Positions 25,221-33,262 of a DNA stretch of 64,000 bases are shown here, one piece after another. The notes under the pieces are model-generated. The model was not told the origin of the DNA, made no database searches, and worked only from the letters and a program-made list of their open reading frames with translations. The translations under genes and the position numbers were made by a program. The stretch comes from Mesorhizobium ciceri WSM4083 (GTDB lineage Bacteria; Pseudomonadota; Alphaproteobacteria; Rhizobiales; Rhizobiaceae): positions 437,070-501,069 of the forward strand of contig NZ_JAFG01000003.1 of the NCBI RefSeq assembly GCF_000519305.1, read 5' to 3'. Within the stretch, counting starts at the first letter, position 1. Each line of letters opens with the position of its first letter.

Positions 25221-26294
25221 TCAGCGTGCCGCGTGCCTGGCCAGCGCGTGCTCGATCAGCACGTCGATGGTCTGGCTGTAGCCGATGCCTGAGGCGGCAA
25301 GCGCCTTGGCATACATCGAGATGTCGGTGAAGCCAGGAATGGTGTTGACCTCGTTGACGAGCAGGCTGCCATTGGCGCGCAGGAAGAAATCGACGCGCGC
25401 CATGGCTTCGCAGCCAAGCGCCTGGAACGCCTGCCGCGCCATATCCCTGGCCTTCTCGGCCACATCGGCCGGGACATCGGCGGGCACCTTGACCAGCGCG
25501 CCGTCGGCATCGAGATATTTGGCTTCATAGGTGTAGAAGCCGTGCTTGCCGGCCGGAATGATCTCGCCGGGCAGCGACACCGTCAGCGACCCGTCGGCGC
25601 GCTCCAGCACCGAGAACTCGATCTCGCGGCCCTCGACGAATTCCTCGATCAACACTTTGCCGTCGTAGCGGAAAGCCGTGTCGATGGCCTGCTCGAAGCC
25701 GTCCCTGTCATTCACCTTGCTGACCCCGAAGGACGAGCCCTGGCGCGCCGGTTTGGCGAAGAACGGCAGGCCGAGCGTGCCGGCAATCTCCTGGAAGGAA
25801 TGCTTGCCGTTTCGATGCACGGTGACGGAGCGGGCAACCGCCAATCCCGCCTCGCGCATCAGCCGCTTGGCGACATCCTTGTCCATGGCGGCGGCCGAGG
25901 CGAGGATGCCGCAGCCGACATAGGCGACATCGGCGACCTCGGCATAGCCCTGCACCGAGCCGTCCTCGCCGAACGGCCCGTGCAGTACAGGGAACACGAC
26001 GTCGATGGGGGGCAGGTCAGGCTGCGTACCATCCCGAGCCACAGCGACCAGCCGGCCCTTACCGCCGGGCAGCAGCGCGACCTCTGCACCATCCCCGGAT
26101 ACCGGCGCCCCTGCCCCGTCGGCCACGGAGGATTGTTGCAGCAGCCACCTGCCGTCTCGCGAGATGGCGATCGGCACGATGTCGTAGCGTGTCCGGTCGA
26201 TCGCCTTCAGCACATTGGCGGCCGAAAGGCGCGACACGTCATGCTCGGCCGAACGCCCGCCGTAAAGGATGGCCACTCTTGTCTTGTCCGTCAT
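25221..26294 (-). CDS. ddl: D-alanine--D-alanine ligase
   Basis: 357 residues of ATP-grasp type. Diagnostic stretches: ILYGGRSAEHDVSRLSAANV, FPVLHGPFGEDGSVQG, AMDKDVAKRLMREAGL, PFFAKPARQGSSFGVSKV, and metal/substrate end DFFLRANGSLLVNEVNTIPGFT. It makes the D-Ala-D-Ala dipeptide of peptidoglycan. It lies outside any cell-division cluster, so it is probably a second, accessory ligase. It follows a C39-like peptidase gene by 24 bp on the same strand and seems to share its operator. Confidence 0.9.
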   Translation of the reverse strand: MTDKTRVAILYGGRSAEHDVSRLSAANVLKAIDRTRYDIVPIAISRDGRWLLQQSSVADGAGAPVSGDGAEVALLPGGKGRLVAVARDGTQPDLPPIDVVFPVLHGPFGEDGSVQGYAEVADVAYVGCGILASAAAMDKDVAKRLMREAGLAVARSVTVHRNGKHSFQEIAGTLGLPFFAKPARQGSSFGVSKVNDRDGFEQAIDTAFRYDGKVLIEEFVEGREIEFSVLERADGSLTVSLPGEIIPAGKHGFYTYEAKYLDADGALVKVPADVPADVAEKARDMARQAFQALGCEAMARVDFFLRANGSLLVNEVNTIPGFTDISMYAKALAASGIGYSQTIDVLIEHALARHAAR

Positions 26295-26318
26295 CGAAAT
26301 CCCTCGATTGTCAAAAAA

Positions 26319-26936
26319 TCAAATGGCGACGGCAATGCCGCGATTGGCGAAGAAGCAGTCGAAATCGGCCGGCGCCAACACTGCGTCTGCCTGTGTGGCG
26401 GGGTCATGGCCGGACGGGTTGTGGAAGCGGAAACCCTCGTCGGACGCCGCGGTGACCAGCACCAGATGGCCGCCCTTCGAGGGCGGCTCGCGCTCGGGCC
26501 AGCGGATCGAACTGCTGACCGACGCGATGAAGAAGCGCGTCCGCTGTATGATCGCCGGAATCTCCGCCGTCGCGACATTGGTCACCACCTCGGCCCGGAG
26601 TCCAAAAACCTCTTTCACGAAGCTGACGAAGGGCGCGTAGATCAGCCCCTTGATCGATCCTTCGTTGACGACATAGCCGCCATATAAGGTGCAGCGCCTG
26701 GCAAGCTCGATCGTCGGCACGATCTCGCCGCGGCTGGCCAGGATCATCTTCAGGCACGCCATGCCGCAGATATTGGCCGCCCAGGCCGCATACTCATCGA
26801 GGGTTTCCGCCCCGGATCGCCTCCACAGCGGATCGCGCCTGAGCGCAACATCCGCGCCGTCGGCGAGCACGTCCAGCGTCAGGTCGGGCGTCTCCCACTG
26901 GCTGAAAAACGGCACGGTTTCAGGCAATGGGCTCAT
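26319..26936 (-). CDS. C39-like papain-fold cysteine peptidase
   Basis: 205 residues from ATG 26936 (GAGGAG upstream). The Cys motif ANICGMACLKMILASRG (Cys 57), the His motif KGGHLVLVTAAS (His 157) and FHNPSG match C39_2-type (BtrH/NlpC-like) papain folds; the usual Asp-Pro after the His is Asn-Pro here. No signal peptide, so it is cytosolic. It is first in an operon with ddl. Substrate unknown; an amide- or peptide-handling role beside an ATP-grasp ligase is plausible. Confidence 0.7.
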   Translation of the reverse strand: MSPLPETVPFFSQWETPDLTLDVLADGADVALRRDPLWRRSGAETLDEYAAWAANICGMACLKMILASRGEIVPTIELARRCTLYGGYVVNEGSIKGLIYAPFVSFVKEVFGLRAEVVTNVATAEIPAIIQRTRFFIASVSSSIRWPEREPPSKGGHLVLVTAASDEGFRFHNPSGHDPATQADAVLAPADFDCFFANRGIAVAI

Positions 26937-26958
26937 GCGGACTCCTCGGGCGGCTGGC

Positions 26959-26988
26959 TTCATCTCGTATACGAGGATACGAGATGAA
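26959..26988. promoter_or_regulatory. Operator with overlapping palindromes upstream of C39-ddl
   Basis: Arms TTCATCTCGTAT (26959-26970) and ATACGAGATGAA (26977-26988) are perfect 12-bp complements. Within them CTCGTATACGAG (26965-26976) is itself a perfect 12-bp palindrome, giving three CTCGTAT half-sites. It is 22 bp before the C39 start, fitting a repressor site. Confidence 0.7.
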
Positions 26989-27037
26989 TGAAAAGCCGCT
27001 TAGGCCCGTTCAGGTGTGGCGAGCCGTATGCTGCGCC

Positions 27038-27553
27038 CTACTCGGCCTTCGCCCAGGCGAAAACCAGCCATGCATATTTCGATTTTTCGTCGGGTTCGAC
27101 AGTGTAGGTCATCTGCATGTCGCCGTCCTTGGCGTAGATATCCAGCCGGGGCGCCGTATCCAGCTTGAGCCACGCCGAACTGTTGCTGAAGGACCAGGTT
27201 CCGCACCAGACGCAAGGCCCCGACGTCGGATCGCCCGGCTGATGAAAATTGTAGCGGCCGTCCGCCGTGATCTCCAGATAGTCGAACGCGCCGTAAAACG
27301 CGGTCACCGTCTGCTGGAACTCACTGGCGGCCGCTTCCTGTTCCGGTGTCGGCGCATCCTTCATATCGCGCGGCGGCCGGATGGCTCCACCGTTGAGTTT
27401 CCATTTGCCGACAAAATCCTTCTCGGTCGGAAGATATTCTTCCTGAGCCTGCGCCGATGAAATATAAGCAAAAGATGATATACTTGTGAGGTCCGCGGCC
27501 CCGATCGCAAATAGAAGCGTGGCGGCACGGACCGCCCTTGTTGGGTTTTGCAT
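27038..27553 (-). CDS. Secreted hypothetical protein
   Basis: 171 residues: long signal peptide (1-36, SSAQAQ), mature domain beginning EYLPTEKDFVGKWKLNGGAIRPP and containing DYLEITADGRYNFHQPGD and CVWCGTWSFSNSSAWLKLD. The pattern of GKWK...G.Y...GTW suggests a lipocalin-like small beta barrel. No partner is evident. Confidence 0.7.
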   Translation of the reverse strand: MQNPTRAVRAATLLFAIGAADLTSISSFAYISSAQAQEEYLPTEKDFVGKWKLNGGAIRPPRDMKDAPTPEQEAAASEFQQTVTAFYGAFDYLEITADGRYNFHQPGDPTSGPCVWCGTWSFSNSSAWLKLDTAPRLDIYAKDGDMQMTYTVEPDEKSKYAWLVFAWAKAE

Positions 27554-27739
27554 AAAAAATGTGTCTCCACGGGGTAAGGGGAGTTTTATTGAGGATTTTG
27601 CAGCGTGCGTTGCTTCGATACCGATTCCCGCCCGCCATTCGCACGGTTAGCATCGGGGCCATCGATCTGGCAACGCAAGGCAACTTCTCTCCGGCATAGC
27701 CCATGCGCCCGCGATCCCGGCCGGCTGAATATCGGCAGC

Positions 27740-28168
27740 TTAGAAGGTGATCTTCACCGAAGCGGCGCTGCGCGTATGCGGACCGTGATGGACCGCCTCG
27801 ATGTTGTTGCCGTCGGGATCGAGCAGGAAGGCGGCGTAATAGCCGGGGTGATAGGGACGTTCGCCCGGCGCCCCATTGTCCGTGCCGCCAGCCGCCAGCC
27901 CGGCTTTATAGAAGCCATCGACCATGGCGTGGTCCCTTGCCTGGAAAGCCAGGTGATGGCGGCCGGTGAGTTTTCCCTGTGCGGCCCGGCTGTCGGCAGT
28001 GGAGACAAACAGCTCGTCGGCCCAGAAAAAGTCGGCGCCGCTACCGCCGATCGGGACATCGAGCGCCTGCAGGACCGCCTCGTAGAAACGCCGGCTGGCC
28101 GCGAGGTCCCTGACCACCAGTTGGATGTGGTCGATGAGGCGGCCGCGATGTAATTCCTGGGTTCCCAT
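27740..28168 (-). CDS. VOC (glyoxalase/bleomycin-resistance) family protein
   Basis: 142 residues from ATG 28168 (GGAGGAGG 9 nt upstream). Two beta-alpha-beta-beta-beta modules: RLIDHIQLVVRDLAASRRFYEAVLQALDVP and GRHHLAFQARDHAMVDGFY...GYYAAFLLDPDGNNIEAVHH. His, His and Glu metal ligands are in place (DHIQ, HHLAF, NIEAV). Substrate unknown. Confidence 0.9.
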   Translation of the reverse strand: MGTQELHRGRLIDHIQLVVRDLAASRRFYEAVLQALDVPIGGSGADFFWADELFVSTADSRAAQGKLTGRHHLAFQARDHAMVDGFYKAGLAAGGTDNGAPGERPYHPGYYAAFLLDPDGNNIEAVHHGPHTRSAASVKITF

Positions 28169-28240
28169 GAAAACGCCTCCTCCTGTGGGTTCGAATTTAG
28201 GTTCGGACAGGGCGTCGTCAATGCGGATACTTCCCAGCAA

Positions 28241-28352
28241 ACAAAAAGCCCGCCGGGAGGGGATCCGGCGGGCCTTTTGAAAGCATGTCTAGCCTTCAGA
28301 GGTCTGAGGGGGGATCAGACCTGGTAAGAACCTTTGTTGGCCGCGGAGGTTC
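28241..28352 (-). ncRNA. Structured small RNA candidate with C-rich loops
   Basis: On the minus strand three perfect hairpins follow each other: P1 GAACCT/AGGTTC (28352-28328), P2 AGGTCTGA/TCAGACCT with loop TCCCCCC (28322-28300), and P3 GCCCGCCGG/CCGGCGGGC with loop ATCCCCTC (28273-28248), ended by five U. C-rich loops that could pair with ribosome binding sites are typical of trans-acting alphaproteobacterial small RNAs. No coding frame competes here. No -10/-35 was pinned down. Confidence 0.6.
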
Positions 28353-28491
28353 CACCCGAACAAAAAAATTGCCGATGGCCGGTCGAAACCGCGGAATTCA
28401 AGCGGCGGAGGCGATTTCTTAGCGAGACCACTCACAGTTTGGAACTTTCCGCTCGCAACCGGGTTTGGTGGCGCGGTGGGAGGAATTGCGA

Positions 28492-28794
28492 TTGGATAGT
28501 TTTCAGAGGCTCGAAGCGCTGGTCGACAGCGCCGGTGTCGACGATATCGAGGAAGCAACCGCTCTGCTGCGCCGGTTCAAGGGCAGGTCGCGCGAGGTCG
28601 CGGCAGCCATCGACGAATTCATGCTCGATTTCATGACCTTGGTCTTCGTCGTCGAAAACGGCGAAGAAGGTTTCGAAAGGCCGGTCCGCGAGCTCGCTCG
28701 CACCAGGCTTTCAAAGCTTGAGCGGCTGGTGACTGTAACGGCGGAGGAAAAGCCGGCTTCCAGCGCCGGCCTATCCCTTCAGGATGGCGGCTAG
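28492..28794 (+). CDS. Hypothetical helical protein (TTG start)
   Basis: 100 residues from TTG 28492 with GGAGG 8 nt upstream; TTG 28465 is an alternative. All-helical: LEALVDSAGVDDIEEATALLRRFKGRSREVAAAIDEFMLDFMTLVFVVENGEEGFERPVRELARTRLSKLERL. No family. Its last 24 bp overlap the convergent aminotransferase gene. Confidence 0.55.
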   Translation: MDSFQRLEALVDSAGVDDIEEATALLRRFKGRSREVAAAIDEFMLDFMTLVFVVENGEEGFERPVRELARTRLSKLERLVTVTAEEKPASSAGLSLQDGG

Positions 28795-29979
28795 CCTTGG
28801 AATGCCTTCGCTCACCGCGCGCCGGTCGGCGAGCGTGAAGGACAGCCGCAGCGTGTTGCGCCCGGTGCCGTCGGCAAAAAAGGCGCTGCCCGGCACGAAG
28901 GCGACCCGCGCCTCCTTCACCGACCGCGCCAGAAGCGCCGTGGCATCGGACCCCTCGGGCAGCGTCATCCAGACGAACATGCCGCCTTCCGGACGGCTCC
29001 AGGTCACGCCTTCCGGCATGTTGGCTTCCAGTGCTGCCAGCAGCCCGTCGCGACGCTCGCGATAGGCGCCGATGAGTTTGTCCACCTGGCCGTCGAACAC
29101 AGCCTCGGCGACGCGATGCATCACCACCTGGTTGATCGACGGGCTGTGCAAATCGGAGGCCTGCTTCATCAGCACCAGCTTCTCGACCACATGGCGCGGC
29201 GCACAGACCCAGCCGACGCGCATGCCCGGCGACAGGATCTTCGAGAACGAGCCGCAATAGAGCGTACGCGCCTTGTCGATGGAGCCGGAGCGCGCGCAGT
29301 CGAGCGCAAGGATCGGCGGCACGCCTTCGCCGTCATAGCGCAGCGCGCGATAGGCGGCATCCTCGATCACGGCGATGTCGAGTTCGCCGGCAAGGTCGAG
29401 CACCGCCTCGCGCTGCTGGCGGTTCAAAGTCTCGCCGGTCGGGTTGGCGAAATCCGGCACCAGATAGGCGAACTTGACCTTGCCGCCACTCGCGGCCGCC
29501 GCCGCGCGATAGGCATCGGGCGTCATGTTGCCGCCGTCCACCGTCAGCCGCTCATAGCGCGGCTCATAGGCGTTGAAGGCCTGCAGGGCGCCGAGATAGG
29601 TCGGCCATGTCACCAGCGCGCTATCACCCGGCGACAGGAACAGCTTTCCCAGATAATCCAGCGCCTGCTGCGAGCCGGAAGTGATGAAGATGTTGGCCTC
29701 GTCGCAGGTAACGCCGAGCTTGCCCATCTGTCCGGCCAGCCAGCGCCGCAGCGGCAGATAGCCTTCCGAGACCTGGTACTGCAGCGCCGCACCCGCCTCC
29801 GAGCCGCCCAGGACATCGGCATAGGCGTCGCGGATGGCATCAGCCGGGAACAGCGCCGGATCGGGAATGCCGCCGGCAAACGAGATGATGTCCGGCTGGT
29901 CGAGCAGCTTCAGCAGCTCGCGGATTTCGGACGCTTTCATGCGCGACGAGCGCGAAGCCAACAGGTTCATAAGGGTCAC
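28771..29979 (-). CDS. PLP-dependent class I/II aminotransferase (2-aminoadipate type)
   Basis: 402 residues from GTG 29979, which has GGGGAGG 6 nt upstream (ATG 29970 lies closer). Motifs: SFAGGIPDPALFP, ITSGSQQALDYLGKLF, DFANPTGETL, IEDAAYRALRYDG and the PLP lysine in GSFSKILSPGMRVGW. It fits the KAT II/LysN branch that transaminates aminoadipate, kynurenine or branched-chain amino acids. A perfect dyad at 30003-30029 covers its promoter. Confidence 0.85.
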   Translation of the reverse strand: MTLMNLLASRSSRMKASEIRELLKLLDQPDIISFAGGIPDPALFPADAIRDAYADVLGGSEAGAALQYQVSEGYLPLRRWLAGQMGKLGVTCDEANIFITSGSQQALDYLGKLFLSPGDSALVTWPTYLGALQAFNAYEPRYERLTVDGGNMTPDAYRAAAAASGGKVKFAYLVPDFANPTGETLNRQQREAVLDLAGELDIAVIEDAAYRALRYDGEGVPPILALDCARSGSIDKARTLYCGSFSKILSPGMRVGWVCAPRHVVEKLVLMKQASDLHSPSINQVVMHRVAEAVFDGQVDKLIGAYRERRDGLLAALEANMPEGVTWSRPEGGMFVWMTLPEGSDATALLARSVKEARVAFVPGSAFFADGTGRNTLRLSFTLADRRAVSEGIPRLAAILKG

Positions 29980-30002
29980 GGCACGCCTCCCCGGACGCTG
30001 CA

Positions 30003-30029
30003 ATATAGGTCAACTTGGCTGACCTATAT
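30003..30029. promoter_or_regulatory. Operator dyad before the aminotransferase gene
   Basis: ATATAGGTCA (30003-30012) and TGACCTATAT (30020-30029) are perfect 10-bp complements with a 7-nt centre, 24 bp upstream of the GTG start. The length and position suit a dimeric GntR- or Lrp-type repressor. Confidence 0.65.
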
Positions 30030-30146
30030 CCCCTCTTGGCCGCGAATTGAAGTGTGCCTGAACGATTTCCCGAATGCGCCAGCGCTGGCGCAATGCTCGA
30101 ACGCCGCGAGCAGTTCCACCAAAAATGTGCAGCGGTTTCCGTCCGC

Positions 30147-30599
30147 CTAAAGGCTCTTCTTGTAGCCGAGATGGCTGCCGGTGAAGCCGAGGCTTTCGTA
30201 GAAACGGTGCGCGTCCGCCCGCCCCTTGTCGGTGGTCAGCTGGACGAGGTTGCAGCCCCGCGCCCGGCACGCGTCGATCGCCCATTCGATCATCTGCCTG
30301 CCGATGCCGTCCGAACGCCTGTGGCCGGCAACCCGAACCGCCTCGATCTGCCCGCGCCAGGCGCCCTTGCGCGAGAGCCCGGCAAGGAAAGAAATCTGCA
30401 AGGTACCGATCACTTCGGCCCCGTCGACGGCCACCGCCAACAGCTGATTGGGATCGGCATCGATGGCCTTGAACGCATCGGCATAGCCTTGCGCCAGCGG
30501 CACCGAGGCGTCCTCGCGGCCGGCGCCAAGCGGATCGTCGGCCAGCATGGCGACGATATCAGGCAGGTCGGAGGCTTGCGCACGGCGGAAGGTGATCAT
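30147..30599 (-). CDS. GNAT family N-acetyltransferase
   Basis: 150 residues from ATG 30599. ITFRRAQASDLPDIVAML, VIGTLQISFLAGLSRKGAWRGQIEAVRVAGHRRSDGIGRQMIEWAID and FYESLGFTGSHLGYKKSL give the complete GNAT fold, close to the PhnO/YhbS-like single-domain group. Substrate unknown. It follows the aminotransferase on the same strand but about 140 bp of DNA with the dyad separates them. Confidence 0.85.
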   Translation of the reverse strand: MITFRRAQASDLPDIVAMLADDPLGAGREDASVPLAQGYADAFKAIDADPNQLLAVAVDGAEVIGTLQISFLAGLSRKGAWRGQIEAVRVAGHRRSDGIGRQMIEWAIDACRARGCNLVQLTTDKGRADAHRFYESLGFTGSHLGYKKSL

Positions 30600-30668
30600 G
30601 GTGCGGAGATATCGCGAGGCACTGGTGGCCGCAAGATTTGAATACGCTCTCCACCGGGCGCTGGTGCC

Positions 30669-30840
30669 GCCCCTCATCTGCCTGCTGGCATCTTCTCCCC
30701 GTATAGTGACGGGGAGAAGGACGCTGTGTCAGATGATTTCGCCAAATCGCCAGCGTCGCAGAAAAAGCGCCAACGTGGCGGCCGGCCCCTTTCTCCCCGT
30801 CACTATACGGGGAGAAATGTCCGGCAGGACAATGAGGGGC
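30669..30840. repeat. RIME-like palindromic repeat
   Basis: 172 bp bounded by GCCCCTCAT and ATGAGGGGC. Each end carries a hairpin (TTCTCCCCGT...ACGGGGAGAA); the two hairpins are reverse complements of each other around a roughly 70-bp unique centre. The right end TGTCCGGCAGGACAATGAGGGGC recurs at 33215-33244. Confidence 0.85.
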
Positions 30841-30857
30841 AGCGCTAACTTTGCTGG

Positions 30858-31581
30858 CTACACCTCGCCTTCATACGCCAACTGCGCCTGCGTCAGCGCC
30901 TCATCGAGCCTCGCACCCTCGGCATATCCAGCCAGGTTCTGCGGCCGCTCGATGCCGGGCAGCAGCCTCGGACACGGCTCGGCGGCGCCGACCACCATCC
31001 GCACCGGGATGACCCCGGCCCAAACCGGATGCCCGTAATCCTCCTCGTCGTCGCCGACGCCCTTGGCGCGCACTTTGGCCGATGCCTCTTCGATGCGCAT
31101 GCCGATCACCGTCGTCGCCTTGGCCTCCTGCGCCGAAATGGGCCGCAAGGTCTCGCTCCGGCCAGGATAGAAGCGGTCGACGACGCCGGCCAGCGCCTTC
31201 ATCTTCCGGATCGTCGACGATCCGCGCCGTGCCGAAACACATCGCCGAGCGGTAGTTGGCCGAGTGGTTGAAGCCCGAGCGCGCCAGCACCAGCCCGTCG
31301 AGATGCGATACCGTGAGACACGCCGGCGTGCCGCCGCGCAGATTGCGCAGCATGCGGCTGGCCGACGAGCCGTGCCAGTAGAGCATGTCCCCCTCGCGCC
31401 AGTGGATAGTCGGCGTGCAATAGGGCTGGCCGTCGAACGTATAGGCGACATGGCATAGCAGCCCGGCATCCAGTACCGCGAAGACCGCCGCATGGTCGTA
31501 GCTGCCGCGCTCGTGCAGGCGCTTGACGCGGTTGCGGCTGGTGGTCGGAAAGCTGGCTGGCGTGTCGTTCACGGCTTGCAT
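30858..31581 (-). pseudogene. PNPOx-like flavin protein with frameshift
   Basis: The first part (31581 to about 31206) reads MQAVNDTP...VKRLHERGSYDHAAVFAVLDAGLLCHVAY and ends GTARIVDDPE; the second part (about 31205 to 30858) reads MKALAGVVDRFYPGRSETLRP...DEEDYGHPVWAGVIPVRMVVG in another frame. Together they make one intact pyridoxamine-phosphate-oxidase-like protein of about 240 residues. A single-base change at CCGGAAG/ATGAAG near 31205 breaks it. Either a recent mutation or a sequence error. It is divergent from a MocR gene. Confidence 0.8.
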
Positions 31582-31615
31582 CCTTGGTTGTTGTCTGCCA
31601 ACCATGCGCCATGAC

Positions 31616-31637
31616 ATTGGTCGATAAAAGAACCAAT
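31616..31637. promoter_or_regulatory. Possible MocR operator, ATTGGT/ACCAAT
   Basis: ATTGGT at 31616-31621 and ACCAAT at 31632-31637 are inverted with a 10-bp spacer in the 59-bp gap between the divergent genes. TTGGTTG/CCAACCA (31584-31603) is a related dyad, and ACCAAT/ATTGGT recur at 31656 and 31669. MocR proteins bind repeated half-sites in such gaps. Confidence 0.5.
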
Positions 31638-31640
31638 CCG

Positions 31641-33056
31641 ATGAAGAAAAAACAGACCAATTTGCCGGATTGGTCGGCGCTGATCCCGGTCCTCCCGGGC
31701 GACGGACCGCGCAGCCGCGAGCTTTATGCGGCGCTCAGGCGGCTGATCGAGACCGGCGCGCTGGCCGCCGGGGCGAAACTGCCGACCACCCGGGATCTCG
31801 CACAGCGCTTCGGCCTGTCGCGTTCGGCGGCGGTTGCCTGTTTCGAAATCCTGATCTCGGAGGGGTTTGCGGTTGCCAAAGTCGGCGCCGGAACCTTCGT
31901 CGCGCCTGACGTGCCGCATCTGCCGACAACACTGGTCAAGCCACGGCCACCCGAGATCGATGCCGCCACATCGTTGCCTTGCGGCCTTGGCGTGGCGGTG
32001 TCCGATCCGCGCACGCTTGATTTGTTTCGCATCCTTTTGTCGCGCCACCTCGCCCGCCCCGGGCCGGAGCATTTCCGCTATGGCGATCCGCGCGGCGGGC
32101 TTGGCCTGCGCACCGCGATCGCAACCTATCTCCGAACCGCACGCGGCGTGCGCTGCGACGCCGGCCAGATCGTGCTGACCTCGGGCACGCAGCAGGGGCT
32201 CGATCTCCTGGTGCGTGCAGCACTTCGTCCCGGCGATGCCGTCTGGATCGAAAACCCCTGCTATCCCATGGCGCACGCCGTGCTTGCCGGCAGCGGCGCC
32301 AAGGTTTTTGGGGTGCCGGTCGACGCGGAAGGGCTCGATCCCGAGATCGGCGAAAGCCTGTGTTCCAAGGCGCGCGCGGCCTATGTCACGCCTTCGCACC
32401 AATATCCGCTCGGCGTGACGATGACGATGCGCCGCCGTCTCGCTTTGCTCGACTGGGCGCGGCGCAACGATGCCTGGATCATCGAGGATGATTACGACAG
32501 CGAGTTCCGCTATGCCGGCCCACCGCTGACCTCGCTGCAAGGCATGGACGGTTCAGGCCGTGTCGCCTATCTCGGCACCTTCTCGAAAATCCTCTTCCCC
32601 GGCCTGCGCATCGGCTATGTCGTGGTGCCCGAAGCGCTGCTCGATGCCGTGATGGCGGTCAGGGCGCGCTCCGACCGCTTCCCCTCGACGCTGGCCGAAG
32701 GCGCGCTGACCGACCTGTTGAACGAGGGCCATTTCGCCGCGCATCTCAGGCGCGTGCGCCGCCGGGTGCAAGCCGCGCGCGACATGCTGGTCGCCGGCCT
32801 CGATATGCATTGCGGCGATGCCCTCGATGTGACCGTCCCCGAACAGGGGCTGCACTTGATGGCGACGCTGAAGGATGCCGGGCCGGACACAGCGATCGTC
32901 GAGGCGGCGAAGGCGGCAGGTGTCGGCGCCAGGGCCTTGTCCTCCATGTTCATCGGCGGGGCGCCCCGGCAAGGTCTGGTGCTGGGTTTTTCCGGCTTTT
33001 CGGATGAGGAATTGATGGCCGCGACGGTGCGACTGGGCGGGGTGATGGGATATTGA
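31641..33056 (+). CDS. MocR/PdxR-type regulator (GntR HTH + aminotransferase-like)
   Basis: 471 residues from ATG 31641 (an upstream ATG at 31611 is in frame). GntR winged helix at about 20-85 (RELYAALRRLIETGALAAGAKLPTTRDLAQRFGLSRSAAVACFEILISEGF), then a fold-type I aminotransferase domain with TSGTQQGLDLL, DDYDSEFRY and PLP lysine in GTFSKILFPGLRIGY. Such regulators sense PLP or amino acids and often control pyridoxal or transport genes. Here it faces a PNPOx-like gene. Confidence 0.9.
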   Translation: MKKKQTNLPDWSALIPVLPGDGPRSRELYAALRRLIETGALAAGAKLPTTRDLAQRFGLSRSAAVACFEILISEGFAVAKVGAGTFVAPDVPHLPTTLVKPRPPEIDAATSLPCGLGVAVSDPRTLDLFRILLSRHLARPGPEHFRYGDPRGGLGLRTAIATYLRTARGVRCDAGQIVLTSGTQQGLDLLVRAALRPGDAVWIENPCYPMAHAVLAGSGAKVFGVPVDAEGLDPEIGESLCSKARAAYVTPSHQYPLGVTMTMRRRLALLDWARRNDAWIIEDDYDSEFRYAGPPLTSLQGMDGSGRVAYLGTFSKILFPGLRIGYVVVPEALLDAVMAVRARSDRFPSTLAEGALTDLLNEGHFAAHLRRVRRRVQAARDMLVAGLDMHCGDALDVTVPEQGLHLMATLKDAGPDTAIVEAAKAAGVGARALSSMFIGGAPRQGLVLGFSGFSDEELMAATVRLGGVMGY

Positions 33057-33080
33057 GTGACAATGGGCAAGCACAGCGCT

Positions 33081-33244
33081 GCCCCTCATCCGCCTACCGG
33101 CACCTTCTCCCCGTTAGTGACGGGGAGAAGGGAGCTGCCGCGATCCTGGTGCCTTTGCCTGTGGGGATTGGCGAAAGCGCCGATGCCAGCGTCTTTCTCC
33201 CCGTCACTATACGGGGAGAAATGTCCGGCAGGACAATGAGGGGC
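33081..33244. repeat. RIME-like palindromic repeat
   Basis: 164 bp between GCCCCTCAT and ATGAGGGGC, with the same hairpins as the element at 30669-30840 (left loop shortened to CCCCGTTAGTGACGGGG). It fills the gap between the MocR gene and the convergent gene at 33263. Confidence 0.85.
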
Positions 33245-33262
33245 GGCGCAACCCTCTGAGGT

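Noticed and set aside
31656-31674. Extra ACCAAT/ATTGGT dyad as MocR operator
   Set aside because: It lies inside the MocR coding sequence if translation starts at 31641, so it may be chance; only the upstream sites are listed.
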